Below are positions 26,671 through 34,899 of a stretch of DNA of 64,000 nucleotides, piece by piece. The DNA is from CAVSRC01 sp963762605 (lineage in GTDB: Bacteria; Pseudomonadota; Alphaproteobacteria; Rhizobiales; Kaistiaceae): contig CAVXLJ010000018.1 in the NCBI GenBank assembly GCA_963762605.1, positions 245,597 through 309,596 of the forward strand. Direction: 5' to 3'. How positions within the stretch are numbered: the first letter of the stretch is position 1; each line of letters starts with the position of its first letter. Made by a program: the position numbers and the translations under genes. The notes beneath the pieces are model-generated. The model did not search any database. It saw only the letters and a program-made list of their open reading frames with translations, and was not told where the DNA came from.

Positions 26671-27837
26671 ATGGCTGACGATCGGAGACAGGTCACCATG
26701 CTCGCCCGCGAATTCCTTGACTGGATCGACCGCGCGCCTGCCGGCCATCGCGCCAGCGCGGCGCGCGCGCTGTGCCGTTTCTACCTCCAGGGGCAAATCG
26801 ATGCCGAAGTCGGCGACGCCATGGAGGCGGCGCTCACCATACTGCTCGACGATCCGGCGGCGGAAGTCCGCCGCGGCCTGGCTGAAGTGCTCGCCGCCAG
26901 CCCGGCGGCGCCGCACCACATCATCATATCGCTGGCGGTCGACCTGCCGGATATCGCCGTCATCGTGCTTGCCCGCTCGCCCCTGCTGATCGACGCCGAG
27001 CTGGTCGATATCGCCGGCGCCGGCACGCCGCCGCTGCAGATGGCCATCGCCGGACGCGACGTCGTTTCGGGCGCGGTAGCCGCGGCGCTGGCGGAGGTCG
27101 GCGAGCGCAATGCCTGCCTGAGGCTGCTCCGCAATCCCGGGGCGACCATCGCGCGCATCAGCTTCCGGCGCATCGCCGAACGCTTCGCCGAAGATACCGA
27201 GATGCGCGACGTGATGCTCGCCCATCCGCGCCTGCCGGCCGATGTCCACCAGATGCTGATCCGCCGCCTGGGCGATGCGCTCGGCACCATGATGGTGGCC
27301 AAGTCCTGGGCGGAGGAGGAGCGCGCTCTGACGGTGACCCGCGATGCCTGCGACCGGGCGACCGTGGCGCTGGCGGCGGAAAGCGAGCAGGACGAACTGC
27401 CCGAGCTGGTCGAGCATCTGCGCGTCACCGGCCAGCTCACCACCGGCCTGCTGCTCAGGGCCGTGTGCGCCGGCAATGTCGCCTTGTTCGAGACGGCGCT
27501 GGCGGTGCTCGCCCATACTCCGGTGGCGCGCGTGGCAAGCCTGGTCAGGGCCGGCCGCGTCAGTGTGCTCAGAGCCATCTACAGCAAGGCCGGGCTGCCG
27601 CCGCGTGCCTTCGACGCCTTCGCGGCGGCGCTGGATACCTGGCGGCAGATCGCGGAGGAGGGCGGTTCGGACAACCGCTATCACGCGACGCGGCGCATGG
27701 TGGACGCGGTGCTCGGCCGCTACACGCAGATCAGCGACGGCGAGATGTACGAGCTGGCCACCATGCTGCGCCGCTTCGCCGCCGATCAGGCGCGCGAAGC
27801 CGCGCGTGATTATGCCCGCCGGGCCAAGGCCGCCTGA
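26671..27837 (+). CDS. DUF2336 domain-containing protein
   Basis: A 388-residue, mostly helical protein that matches DUF2336, an alphaproteobacterial family of unknown function. Repeats of VRRGLAEVLAASPAAPHHIIISLA and VAVLLR/ILRNP-like helices give a HEAT-like impression. There is no signal peptide or membrane segment. The ATG at 26671 lies 63 bases from the divergent start of the HpcH/HpaI-like gene. Confidence 0.8.
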   Translation: MADDRRQVTMLAREFLDWIDRAPAGHRASAARALCRFYLQGQIDAEVGDAMEAALTILLDDPAAEVRRGLAEVLAASPAAPHHIIISLAVDLPDIAVIVLARSPLLIDAELVDIAGAGTPPLQMAIAGRDVVSGAVAAALAEVGERNACLRLLRNPGATIARISFRRIAERFAEDTEMRDVMLAHPRLPADVHQMLIRRLGDALGTMMVAKSWAEEERALTVTRDACDRATVALAAESEQDELPELVEHLRVTGQLTTGLLLRAVCAGNVALFETALAVLAHTPVARVASLVRAGRVSVLRAIYSKAGLPPRAFDAFAAALDTWRQIAEEGGSDNRYHATRRMVDAVLGRYTQISDGEMYELATMLRRFAADQAREAARDYARRAKAA

Positions 27838-27849
27838 CCAAGAAACGCT

Positions 27850-28629
27850 TTAGTACCTGAACTGTTCGGCGACGATGCGATCGTCCCAGGAGTGATCCGG
27901 GTCGAAGAGGATCAGGCTCTCGGCCGTGTTGTCCTGTGCGACGGTGACGGTGACGATCGAGGTAAATTCGACATTGTCGGCAACCGCGTTCATCGGCCGC
28001 TTTTCGGTCTCGAGCGCATCGATCCTGACCCTGGCGCGATCGGGAAGCAGGGCGCCGCGCCAGGTGCGCGGACGGAAGGCGTTGAGCGGAGTGAGCGCCA
28101 GCAACGGCGCATAGATCGGCAGGATAGGCCCGCGCGCCGCCATGTTGTAGGCCGTGCTGCCGGCCGGCGTCGCCACCAGAACGCCGTCGCAGATGAGGTC
28201 CTCCAGCCGCATCTTGCCGTCTACGGTGATCTTCAGCTTGACCGCCTGATAGGACTGGCGGAACAGCGACACCTCGTTGATGGCAAAGGCGTGGTGCTCG
28301 GTGCCGGCGGCATCGACCGCGTCCATGCGCAGCGGGTGGACGACGTTGGGGATGGCGCGGGCGAGGCGCTGGGGCAGGTCTTCCTCGCGGAACTCGTTCA
28401 TCAGGAAGCCGACCGAACCGCAGTTCATGCCGTAGATCGGCTTGCCGGTATTCATGAAGGCGTGCAGCGTCTGCAGCATCAGGCCGTCACCACCGAGCGC
28501 GACAATGACACCGGCCTCTTCCGGCGTCGCGCTGCCATAGCGATCGACCAGACGCTCGAGGGCGTCGCGGGCTTCGTCAACGCTGCTGGCGATGAAGGCG
28601 ATCGCCCCGGTCTTCACCCGCTCGTTCAT
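27850..28629 (-). CDS. nadK: NAD kinase
   Basis: NAD kinase makes NADP from NAD and ATP or polyphosphate. The 259-residue protein has the GGDG motif in VIVALGGDGLMLQTLH, the NE-containing GMNCGSVGFLMNEF, and CDGVLVATPAGSTAYNMAARGPIL, all hallmarks of the family. It is the cytosolic, single-domain alphaproteobacterial form. The start ATG 28629 fits the usual length. It is divergent from purU. Confidence 0.96.
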   Translation of the reverse strand: MNERVKTGAIAFIASSVDEARDALERLVDRYGSATPEEAGVIVALGGDGLMLQTLHAFMNTGKPIYGMNCGSVGFLMNEFREEDLPQRLARAIPNVVHPLRMDAVDAAGTEHHAFAINEVSLFRQSYQAVKLKITVDGKMRLEDLICDGVLVATPAGSTAYNMAARGPILPIYAPLLALTPLNAFRPRTWRGALLPDRARVRIDALETEKRPMNAVADNVEFTSIVTVTVAQDNTAESLILFDPDHSWDDRIVAEQFRY

Positions 28630-28798
28630 GCCTGCTCCTGATCCAGAGGCGCGAGGCCACTAGCATGCCGCATGGGATATTTCCAATTCGTAGCCGCGGG
28701 CGCGGCAAAAAGCCTGCGCAAAACAGCCGGTTGCAGCGCCGCATCATGGGCGCTACAGGTCACGCCGCCAGGCTGATTTCCCTGAACGGATGTGTTCC

Positions 28799-29659
28799 AT
28801 GCCCGCCGAACCGGCGCGTTTCGTCCTGACGCTCTCCTGCGGCGACCGGCGCGGCATCGTTGCCGCGGTGGCCAACTCGATCGCCTCGCAGGACTGCAAC
28901 ATCGTCGAGAGCGCGCAGTATGGCGATCCGGAGACCGAGCGCTTCTTCATGCGGGTGTCGTTCTCCGCGCCCGCCTCGGTCACCGCCGAGAAGTTCAGCC
29001 GCGGCTTCCTGCCGGTGGCCACCGGCTTCGATTTCGACTGGCAGTTGCACGATCTCGCGACCAAGCCGCGCGTGCTCATCCTGGTCTCCAAGCTCGGCCA
29101 CTGCCTCAACGACCTGCTCTACCGCAATTCCATCGGCCACCTGCCGATGACGCTCGCCGCGGTCGTCTCCAATCATGAGGACATGCGCCGCCGGGTCGAG
29201 GCGGAAGGCATCGACTACATCCATCTGCCGATCGGGGAGGGCGGGCGCGAGGCGCAGGAAGCTGAGATCGCCAATCTGGTCGACCAGAAGGGCATCGACC
29301 TGGTGATCCTCGCCCGCTACATGCAGATCCTGTCGGAGCAGCTCGCCGAAAAGCTCAGCGGGCGGGTGATCAACATCCATCACTCGTTCCTGCCGAGCTT
29401 CGTCGGGGCGCGGCCCTATCACAAGGCGCATGAGCGCGGGGTCAAGCTGATCGGCGCCACCGCCCACTACGTGACGCCCGAGCTCGACGCCGGGCCGATC
29501 ATCGAGCAGGACGTCGGCCGCGTCGATCATGCCATGTCGGTGGAGGAAATGATTGCCATCGGACGCGACATCGAGGCCACCGTGCTGGCGCGCGCGGTGC
29601 GCTTCCACCTCGAACACAGGGTTCTGATCAATGGCGGACGTACCGTTGTCTTCCGCTGA
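28799..29659 (+). CDS. purU: Formyltetrahydrofolate deformylase
   Basis: PurU hydrolyses 10-formyl-THF to THF and formate. The 286-residue protein has an N-terminal ACT domain (FVLTLSCGDRRGIVAAVANSI) and a C-terminal formyltransferase domain with INIHHSFLPSFVGARPYHKA (catalytic Asn and His) and AHYVTPELDAGPIIEQD (catalytic Asp). The ATG at 28799 has a GGA at good spacing; an ATG three codons upstream (28790) is also possible. folD starts 8 bases after its stop, so one-carbon units are probably balanced by this operon. Confidence 0.95.
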   Translation: MPAEPARFVLTLSCGDRRGIVAAVANSIASQDCNIVESAQYGDPETERFFMRVSFSAPASVTAEKFSRGFLPVATGFDFDWQLHDLATKPRVLILVSKLGHCLNDLLYRNSIGHLPMTLAAVVSNHEDMRRRVEAEGIDYIHLPIGEGGREAQEAEIANLVDQKGIDLVILARYMQILSEQLAEKLSGRVINIHHSFLPSFVGARPYHKAHERGVKLIGATAHYVTPELDAGPIIEQDVGRVDHAMSVEEMIAIGRDIEATVLARAVRFHLEHRVLINGGRTVVFR

Positions 29660-29666
29660 GGGCGCG

Positions 29667-30557
29667 ATGCGCATCGACGGGCGCGCGGTTGCCGACGAGG
29701 TGACCGCGACGGTCGCGCGCGAGACCGGGCGCCTGAAGCAGGCGACCGGCACCGTGCCCGGGCTCGCCGTGGTGCTGGTCGGCGACGACCCGGCGAGCGC
29801 CATCTATGTTGGCGGCAAGGGCAGGAAGGCGGCCGAACTCGGCTTCCATTCGGTGCAGAAGACACTGCCGGCGGAGACCAGTCAGGCCGCATTGCTGGCG
29901 GTCGTGGCGGAGCTGAACGCCGACCCGGCGATCCACGGCATCCTGGTGCAGTTGCCGCTGCCCGCTCATCTCGACAAGACGCCGGTGATCGAGGCGATCC
30001 GGCCGGAAAAGGATGTGGACGGGCTGCACCCGGTCAATGCCGGTCGGCTTTCCGGCGGCGACCCGCGCGCGGTGCTGCCGTGCACGCCGGCCGGCTGCAT
30101 GATCCTCATCAGGCGCGCGATCCCGGGCAGCCTCGCCGGCAAGTCGGCAGTCGTCATCGGCCGTTCCAATCTGGTCGGCAAGCCGATGGCGCAGCTGCTG
30201 CTCGCCGAGAACTGCACGGTCACCATCGCCCATTCGCGCACGCGTGATCTGGAGGCGGTGGTCAAACAGGCCGATATCGTGGTGGCCGCTGTCGGGCGGC
30301 CGGAGATGGTGCGCGGATCGTGGATCAAGCCCGGCGCGGTCGTCATCGACGTCGGCATGAACCGGATTCCGGCGCCGGAGCGCGGGGAGGGCAAGACGCG
30401 GCTCACCGGCGATGTCGCCTATGCGGAAGCGGCCAAGGTCGCCGCGGCGATCACGCCGGTGCCGGGCGGCGTCGGCCCGATGACCATCGCCATGCTGATG
30501 GCGAACACGCTGACTGCCGCGGCCCGCGCCGCAGGTCAGCCGCTACCGCAGTTCTGA
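29667..30557 (+). CDS. folD: Methylene-THF dehydrogenase/methenyl-THF cyclohydrolase FolD
   Basis: FolD interconverts 5,10-methylene-, methenyl- and 10-formyl-THF. The 296-residue product has SAIYVGGKGRKAAELG (active-site Tyr and Lys), ILVQLPLP, DVDGLHPVNAG, VVIGRSNLVGKPMAQLL (NADP-binding) and TPVPGGVGPMTIAMLM. The ATG at 29667, preceded by GAGGG and giving MRIDGRAVAD, matches the normal family start. An ATG at 29631 would overlap purU. A terminator-like hairpin follows the gene at 30578. Confidence 0.96.
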   Translation: MRIDGRAVADEVTATVARETGRLKQATGTVPGLAVVLVGDDPASAIYVGGKGRKAAELGFHSVQKTLPAETSQAALLAVVAELNADPAIHGILVQLPLPAHLDKTPVIEAIRPEKDVDGLHPVNAGRLSGGDPRAVLPCTPAGCMILIRRAIPGSLAGKSAVVIGRSNLVGKPMAQLLLAENCTVTIAHSRTRDLEAVVKQADIVVAAVGRPEMVRGSWIKPGAVVIDVGMNRIPAPERGEGKTRLTGDVAYAEAAKVAAAITPVPGGVGPMTIAMLMANTLTAAARAAGQPLPQF

Positions 30558-30577
30558 GACGCTGTCTGATTCATGAA

Positions 30578-30607
30578 GAAGCCGCCGCAAAAGGCTGCGG
30601 CGGCTTC
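30578..30607 (+). terminator. Terminator after folD
   Basis: An 11-bp perfect stem (GAAGCCGCCGC with GCGGCGGCTTC) with an 8-base loop, starting 20 bases after the folD stop codon. The T run is weak (GATTTATCT). Confidence 0.75.
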
Positions 30608-30633
30608 GATTTATCTGCCCCTCTGACCCGGGA

Positions 30634-31188
30634 TCACAGCCTGCCGACCAAGCGGCAGAGGGCGACCGTTTGGGCGTTGAAGCTGGCGGGGGCCGACAGC
30701 ACCGCGCGGCACTTCAGTTTGATGCGCTGCTGATCAGCCCCGGACAGGGAAGAATACGCAGCGGCGAGCTGGACGCTGCCGCCACCACCGGCGCCCCCAC
30801 CGGGATTGACGCCGTCGAGCGCCGTGCCGAGCGGGCCGGTGACCCCGTTGAGCGTGCTGTTGACGCCGCCGCCGAGACCGAGGCCACCGAGATTGACACC
30901 GGCATTGGTGCCGTTGACGGTGACCAGATTGCCGGTGGTATTGCCGACGCTGAGGCTGGCGCCGGTGCCGCCGGTGCTGCCGCCGACTGTCGCGATATTG
31001 GAGCCGCCTCCAAGGGTGATGCCGGTCGAGGTGCCGCCGGTGCCGGCCGAAACCGACGTGCCGCCGCCGGTCGTGCTGCCACTGCTGACGCTGACGCCAC
31101 CGGCGCTGAGGTCAAGCGCCATTGCCGGCACGGCCGTACCGGCCAACAGTGCGGCGGACGCAAGTACAATGAGGTTCAAGGGCTTCAT
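30634..31188 (-). CDS. Glycine/serine-rich secreted protein with C-terminal two-Cys module (paralogue A)
   Basis: The 184-residue protein has a signal peptide (MKPLNLIVLASAALLAGTAV...MALDL), about 110 residues of Gly/Ser/Thr-rich sequence (GGGTSVSAGTGG and similar), a linker with VNLGGLGLGG, and a C-terminal module SLSGADQQRIKLKCRAVLSA...LCRLVGRL with two Cys. The protein at 43664 has the same layout and module, so the two are paralogues. The Gly-rich part may form an extended or beta-roll structure outside the cell. I do not recognise a named family. The start ATG 31188 follows an AAGGAGCAACC ribosome-binding site. Confidence 0.8.
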   Translation of the reverse strand: MKPLNLIVLASAALLAGTAVPAMALDLSAGGVSVSSGSTTGGGTSVSAGTGGTSTGITLGGGSNIATVGGSTGGTGASLSVGNTTGNLVTVNGTNAGVNLGGLGLGGGVNSTLNGVTGPLGTALDGVNPGGGAGGGGSVQLAAAYSSLSGADQQRIKLKCRAVLSAPASFNAQTVALCRLVGRL

Positions 31189-31722
31189 TGGTTGCTCCTT
31201 CCACTTTTCTGCTAGCCCCCCGACATGAAACGCAAATGGCTTCGATTCGTCGCGGGCCGAGTTGAGTTGGGCTTGCCGGGAGGTTAACCGCACCAGACAG
31301 CTTTGAATTGCTTCTTCAAAAGGGTGGGAGGATCGCGCCAATCCCCCCATTTGGGGCGGTATACGAGCGGTGCAATCAAGATTATTTGAAATTTGGGGTT
31401 TCTGCCCGAACTGTCGGCAGGTGCGGAACCCCGTCCTCACACTCCAGCCCCCCAAGCCCCGGTCGCAAGACCGGGGCACCCCTTGCGCGTTGTCCGAACC
31501 AGTGCGCAGGTGACGAATTTTCAGGGGGTCCGGCCTGCGGCTGCCACGGGAAAGACATTTTCCAGTGGTCACGCAGTCGCGCGATTGTCGCGTCAATTCG
31601 ACAACACAGGTCAGCGCCGACGGGGGACGCCGCGCCCGCTCGACCGTTACTAGGCCGCCTGGTTCACCCATGCGCGTACGAAATAACACCTGAGAATGCG
31701 GCATCACCAAGCGAGGCAATTT
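31189..31722. other. Intergenic region with a perfect GNRA hairpin
   Basis: No gene is supported in these 534 bases. A perfect 9-bp hairpin lies at 31456-31477 (GCCCCGGTC, tetraloop GCAA, GACCGGGGC), typical of a stable RNA structure, but no T run follows it. The region is moderately A/T-rich near 31370-31395 (ATTATTTGAAATTTGGG). A small RNA or long 5' leader is possible. Confidence 0.4.
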
Positions 31723-32145
31723 ATGTCGCAGAAAGATACCAAGGGTCCGAACGGCTCAGGCCAGAACCGGACGATGATGTATGTCGGAGCGGTGGTGGTC
31801 GTCATCATCCTGGGCGGCATCGTCTATTACGCCACCAAGCCGAGCGTTGCTCCTGAGGCTGCACCTCCCGCGGCCACAACCGAGCAGACGGCTCCTGCGG
31901 CCGCCGCACCGGCCGACACGACGGCACCAGCAGCCGCTCCGGCCGATACCACGGCACCAGCAGCCGCACCCGCGGACACCACCGCACCGGCTGCCGCTCC
32001 GGCAGCCGCTCCTGCCGACACTACGGCACCGGCGGCCGCTCCGGCCACCGCACCGGCCGGCACCACGGCACCGGCAGCCGCTCCCGCCGATCAGACTCCG
32101 GCTCCGGCCCCGGCTCCTGCTCCGGCTCCTGCTCCGGCACAGTAA
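31723..32145 (+). CDS. Membrane-anchored Pro/Ala-rich repeat protein
   Basis: The 140-residue protein has one transmembrane segment near the N-terminus (MYVGAVVVVIILGGIVYYA, residues 19-37) and an outward tail built of imperfect repeats of PADTTAPAAA (five or so copies), then PAPAPAPAPAPAQ. The tail is probably extended and outside the membrane. No enzymatic domain is present. The ATG 31723 is preceded by GAGGCAATT. A hairpin (32157) and the left end of the integrated element follow. Confidence 0.72.
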   Translation: MSQKDTKGPNGSGQNRTMMYVGAVVVVIILGGIVYYATKPSVAPEAAPPAATTEQTAPAAAAPADTTAPAAAPADTTAPAAAPADTTAPAAAPAAAPADTTAPAAAPATAPAGTTAPAAAPADQTPAPAPAPAPAPAPAQ

Positions 32146-32156
32146 CGTGACTGTGG

Positions 32157-32189
32157 CTGCGCCCTGCCCAGACCGGGCGGGGCGCAGCT
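32157..32189 (+). terminator. Possible terminator hairpin
   Basis: A GC-rich hairpin (arms GCTGCGCCC and GGGCGCAGC, extended by a TGCCC/GGGCG stretch) follows the Pro/Ala-rich gene by 11 bases, but there is no T run, so intrinsic termination is uncertain. Confidence 0.45.
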
Positions 32190-32272
32190 GCACTGGCGTC
32201 ATGTGACGCCGTGGCATCGCTAGCTGGCCCGGATTTGCGCAGGATTCCGCGACACGCCAAACATGGCGGGAC

Positions 32273-32321
32273 TGGTGCCGGCAGAAGGATTCGAACCTCC
32301 GACCCCCTGATTACAAATCAG
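32273..32321. repeat. attL: displaced 3' part of tRNA-Thr
   Basis: This copy reads, on the minus strand, from the anticodon loop to the CCA end of tRNA-Thr. It has a complete 5-base T-stem 3' strand (CCTTC). By the logic of integration into a tRNA gene it is the original host 3' end, cut off from the rest of the gene. The core identical to attR is 32286-32321. Confidence 0.9.
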
Positions 32322-32509
32322 CGAAATAGGGCATTCGTTGCGGATCAGATTGGATCATTAGGCAGCACAGATTTCTGTTGTTATCTCAATATCTTTCTTG
32401 AATGATCAGGGCCGATCGGCATGATCTGATCGTATAGAACAAGGCGCTCAGCGTTACTTGGCGATACCACAGCGGTTTCGCTGATCCTCGATCAGGGGAA
32501 GATGCGAGC

Positions 32510-33756
32510 ATGGCGACGATGCTTACTGAGAGGGCGATCTGGTCGCTGCGGCCAACGGCCGTGAGGCGCGAGATCGCCGATAAGTCCCAACCTGGCTTAC
32601 GGCTCATCCAGCAACCGAGCGGCGCACTTTCATGGGCCGTGCGCTTCAGATACGGCGGGCGGCCGAAGAAGGTCACGCTGGGCCCGTACGAGGCGCTCAG
32701 TCTCGGCGAAGCCCGCAAGCGCGCTGCCAAGGCGGCGGGGCCCTGGCCGATGGTCGCGACCCCGCGGCCGACAAGCGTGCCCTGAAGGCTGCGGCCGTGG
32801 CCGCTGAAGAGCATCGGATCGAGGCGCTGGTCGACCGGTTCGTCGCCGAGCACCTGAAGGAAAACTGCCGGCCCTCGCATGCCGCTGAGACCGAACGCAT
32901 CTTGCGGCGGGATGTTCTGCCCGCTTGGCGCGGCCGGGCGATCGCGACGATCTCGCGCGCCGATGTCACGACGTTGCTCAAGGGCATCCGCAAGCGCGCA
33001 CCGGTGCTCTCGAACCGAGCCCGCGCCGCGATCAGCAAGCTATTTTCGTGGGCGCTCGATGAGGGTTTAGTCGATCAGTCGCCAATGGGCGGCGTGCCGC
33101 GCATGGCGGCGGAGCATTCGCGCGATCGGATCCTCGATGACGCTGAGCTGTCGCGCGTCTGGAAAGCAGCGGAGAAGCTCGAAGCGACGGGGCAGGCGTT
33201 CGTGAAATTGCTGATCTTGACGGCGGGCCGCCGCGGTGAGGTCGCCGGCATGGCGTGGTCGGAAATCGATCTCGAGGCCAAGACGTGGACGCTGCAAGGC
33301 GCGCGGGCGAAAAACGATCAGCCCCATTTGATCCCGCTCGTTGACGAAGCGATCGAGATCCTGTCGGGTGTTCCGAAGGTCGTGGCACCCGGCTCCCAAT
33401 CGGCGAAGTTTGTGTTGACGGTCGGCGGTTACACGGGCCTGACCGCATTCAGCGCATTGAAGCGCGAAATCGATCGCGTGCTCGCCAAGGACGGCGGCGA
33501 GCCGCTGCCCCGATGGACCTGGCACGACATTCGGAGAACGGTCGCCAGCGGGCTCGCGCGGCTGCGGACGCCGCCCCATGTGATCGAGGCGCTGTTGAAT
33601 CACAAGAGCGGCACGATCAAGGGCGTGGCGCGGGTCTATAACTTGTACGGCTACGATCCCGAAAAGAGAGCCGCACTGACCGCCTGGGCGGCCCATGCGG
33701 CGGCGATCGTGCAAGGGCGCGGGGGGGCGAACGTCATCCCGTTGGCCCGCGCGTAA
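32510..33756 (+). pseudogene. Tyrosine integrase (phage/P4-type), frameshifted in a G run
   Basis: The N-terminal arm-binding domain (DUF4102; RYGGRPKKVTLGPYEALSLG) is in one frame up to 32740. The core-binding and catalytic domains (DRFVAEHLKE..., TAGRRGEVAGMAW, TWHDIRRTVASGLARL, GVARVYNLYGY) are in another. One G added to the run 32737-32740 restores KAAGALADGRDPAADKRAL and a 415-residue integrase. The catalytic Arg, HxxR and Tyr are present. The product would recombine the tRNA-Thr att sites. The defect is either a homopolymer sequence error or a real inactivation. Confidence 0.85.
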
Positions 33757-34017
33757 CCCGAGCGAAACCCGCCACGCGCCGGGCTGGCCGATCGGCCCGG
33801 GAATCCGGCGCGTGGCACCTGATCGCGCCTCAGCGAAACGGCCGATGATCCACATCGACGTAAAAAAATCTGAAATGGCAATGTGCAGATCGGTCAAACT
33901 GTACTACCTTTTGCGCTAGAATCAGCACGCAGGAATGCTCGAACCGCCCGGCGCCCCCGCCGCGGCGGTTTTTTCGTGCGCGTTTGGCGCCATCCTTCCC
34001 CCAAATCGGAGACCAAC

Positions 34018-34260
34018 ATGGACGACGACGCCCTCATGAAGGCGCGCGACGTGGCGCGCCATTTTTCCATCGCGGTGGTGACCTTGAACCGGTGGATCCG
34101 CACCGACCAGAGTTTCCCGCGGCCGATCCGGCTGCGCGGACAGAACCGTTTTTTTAGGGTCAAGGACATTCTCGCTTGGCAGCGGGCACGCCAGCTCGAA
34201 TCCCCGCGTACCGTGCCGCCAGTCCACGAACGCGCGGGCGCCGCCGGCGCGCCGGGCTAG
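34018..34260 (+). CDS. AlpA family excisionase-like transcriptional regulator
   Basis: The 80-residue protein has the helix-turn-helix pattern MKARDVARHFSIAVVTLNRWI, then FPRPIRLRGQNRFFRVKDILAWQRAR, typical of AlpA/MerR-like excisionase proteins found next to P4-type integrases. It probably controls integrase expression or excision. The ATG 34018 is preceded by GGAGACC. It is the second gene of the element, in the same direction as the integrase. Confidence 0.85.
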   Translation: MDDDALMKARDVARHFSIAVVTLNRWIRTDQSFPRPIRLRGQNRFFRVKDILAWQRARQLESPRTVPPVHERAGAAGAPG

Positions 34261-34271
34261 GCACGCGATGA

Positions 34272-34899
34272 ATGGATCAGCCGCAGAGCGCACGCGAGCG
34301 CGCTGCCCTTCGTTGGGCATGGCTCGACAGTGTGGCCTTCGATCCAGATCTCTCGCCCATCGCCGTGCGTGTGGCGTATGCGATCGCCTGGCACCTCTTC
34401 GGCAAGGATCACTCCTGGCCCTCGCAAGAGACGATCGCCGCCAAGATTGGTGCCTCGCCGCGTTCAGTGTGGTCGGCGATCAATGAACTCGCCAAGAGCG
34501 GCCGCCTCATAGTGCACCGGCGCGATCTCGGCTGCCGCAAGGATGGCCGGCCCGTGGCTGGTGGGCGGGTGTAGAATACCTACACCATCGCCTTCCCGGG
34601 CGATGACAAGGTCGCAGGATTTGCGACCTTCAATGAAGACGAAAGCTCGCAATCTGAGGCGAGAAAGGTCGCAAAATCTGGTGCCGAAAGGTCGCAAACT
34701 TTGCGACCGATTCCCTGTTCTGAAATCCGCATAAAATACGGAAGCGCGCGCGAGGCGCGCGCCACGCCGCGGTGGGGATCCGTTTAGGACAAGGGTCAGT
34801 GACGAAGCGCTGAGGCGGATAGCGGAAAAGATCGACGCCGAAAACGCGGCGAGCGAATTATCGAATTCCACGCCGCCCAACGCGCGCGAGACCACATGA
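34272..34899 (+). pseudogene. Helix-turn-helix (replication-type) protein, interrupted by TAG and a frameshift
   Basis: The first 100 residues (MDQPQSARERAALRWAWLDS) form a winged-helix domain with ETIAAKIGASPRSVWSAINELAKSGRL, as in phage/plasmid HTH_36 proteins. A TAG at 34572 stops the frame, but the same frame continues coherently (NTYTIAFPGDDKVAGFATF). Later a second frame carries VSDEALRRIAEKIDAENAAS to a TGA at 34897. That TGA overlaps the next ATG (ATGA at 34896-34899), a sign of translational coupling, which supports the longer gene. The 628-base span is one more than a multiple of three. At 34608-34708 it contains repeats GGTCGCA. Function: probably DNA binding or replication of the element. 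Confidence 0.65.
34608..34708. repeat. Cluster of five GGTCGCA(AA) repeats, partly palindromic
   Basis: Copies lie at 34610-34616 (+), 34622-34628 (-), 34667-34675 (+), 34690-34698 (+) and 34700-34708 (-). The first pair forms a palindrome with 9-base arms (AAGGTCGCA and TGCGACCTT) around a 5-base centre, and the last pair a palindrome with 9-base arms around one base. They lie inside the helix-turn-helix gene, as origin iterons lie inside replication genes of lambdoid phages. Origin iterons or regulator operators are the likely roles. Confidence 0.6.

Noticed and set aside
30780..31100. Repeats suggestive of a CRISPR or tandem array
   Set aside because: They are irregular Gly/Ser/Thr codon repeats within a coding sequence. 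There is no constant spacer-repeat period and no cas genes are nearby.
32211..32405. Small frame reading GAGRRIRTSDPLITNQ
   Set aside because: This is the well-known antisense translation of a tRNA 3' end (the attL remnant), not a gene.
34572..34574. Stop-codon recoding (amber) in the element
   Set aside because: Nearby indels and another TGA in the GT8 gene fit gene decay. No pyrrolysine or suppressor tRNA is seen in the window.
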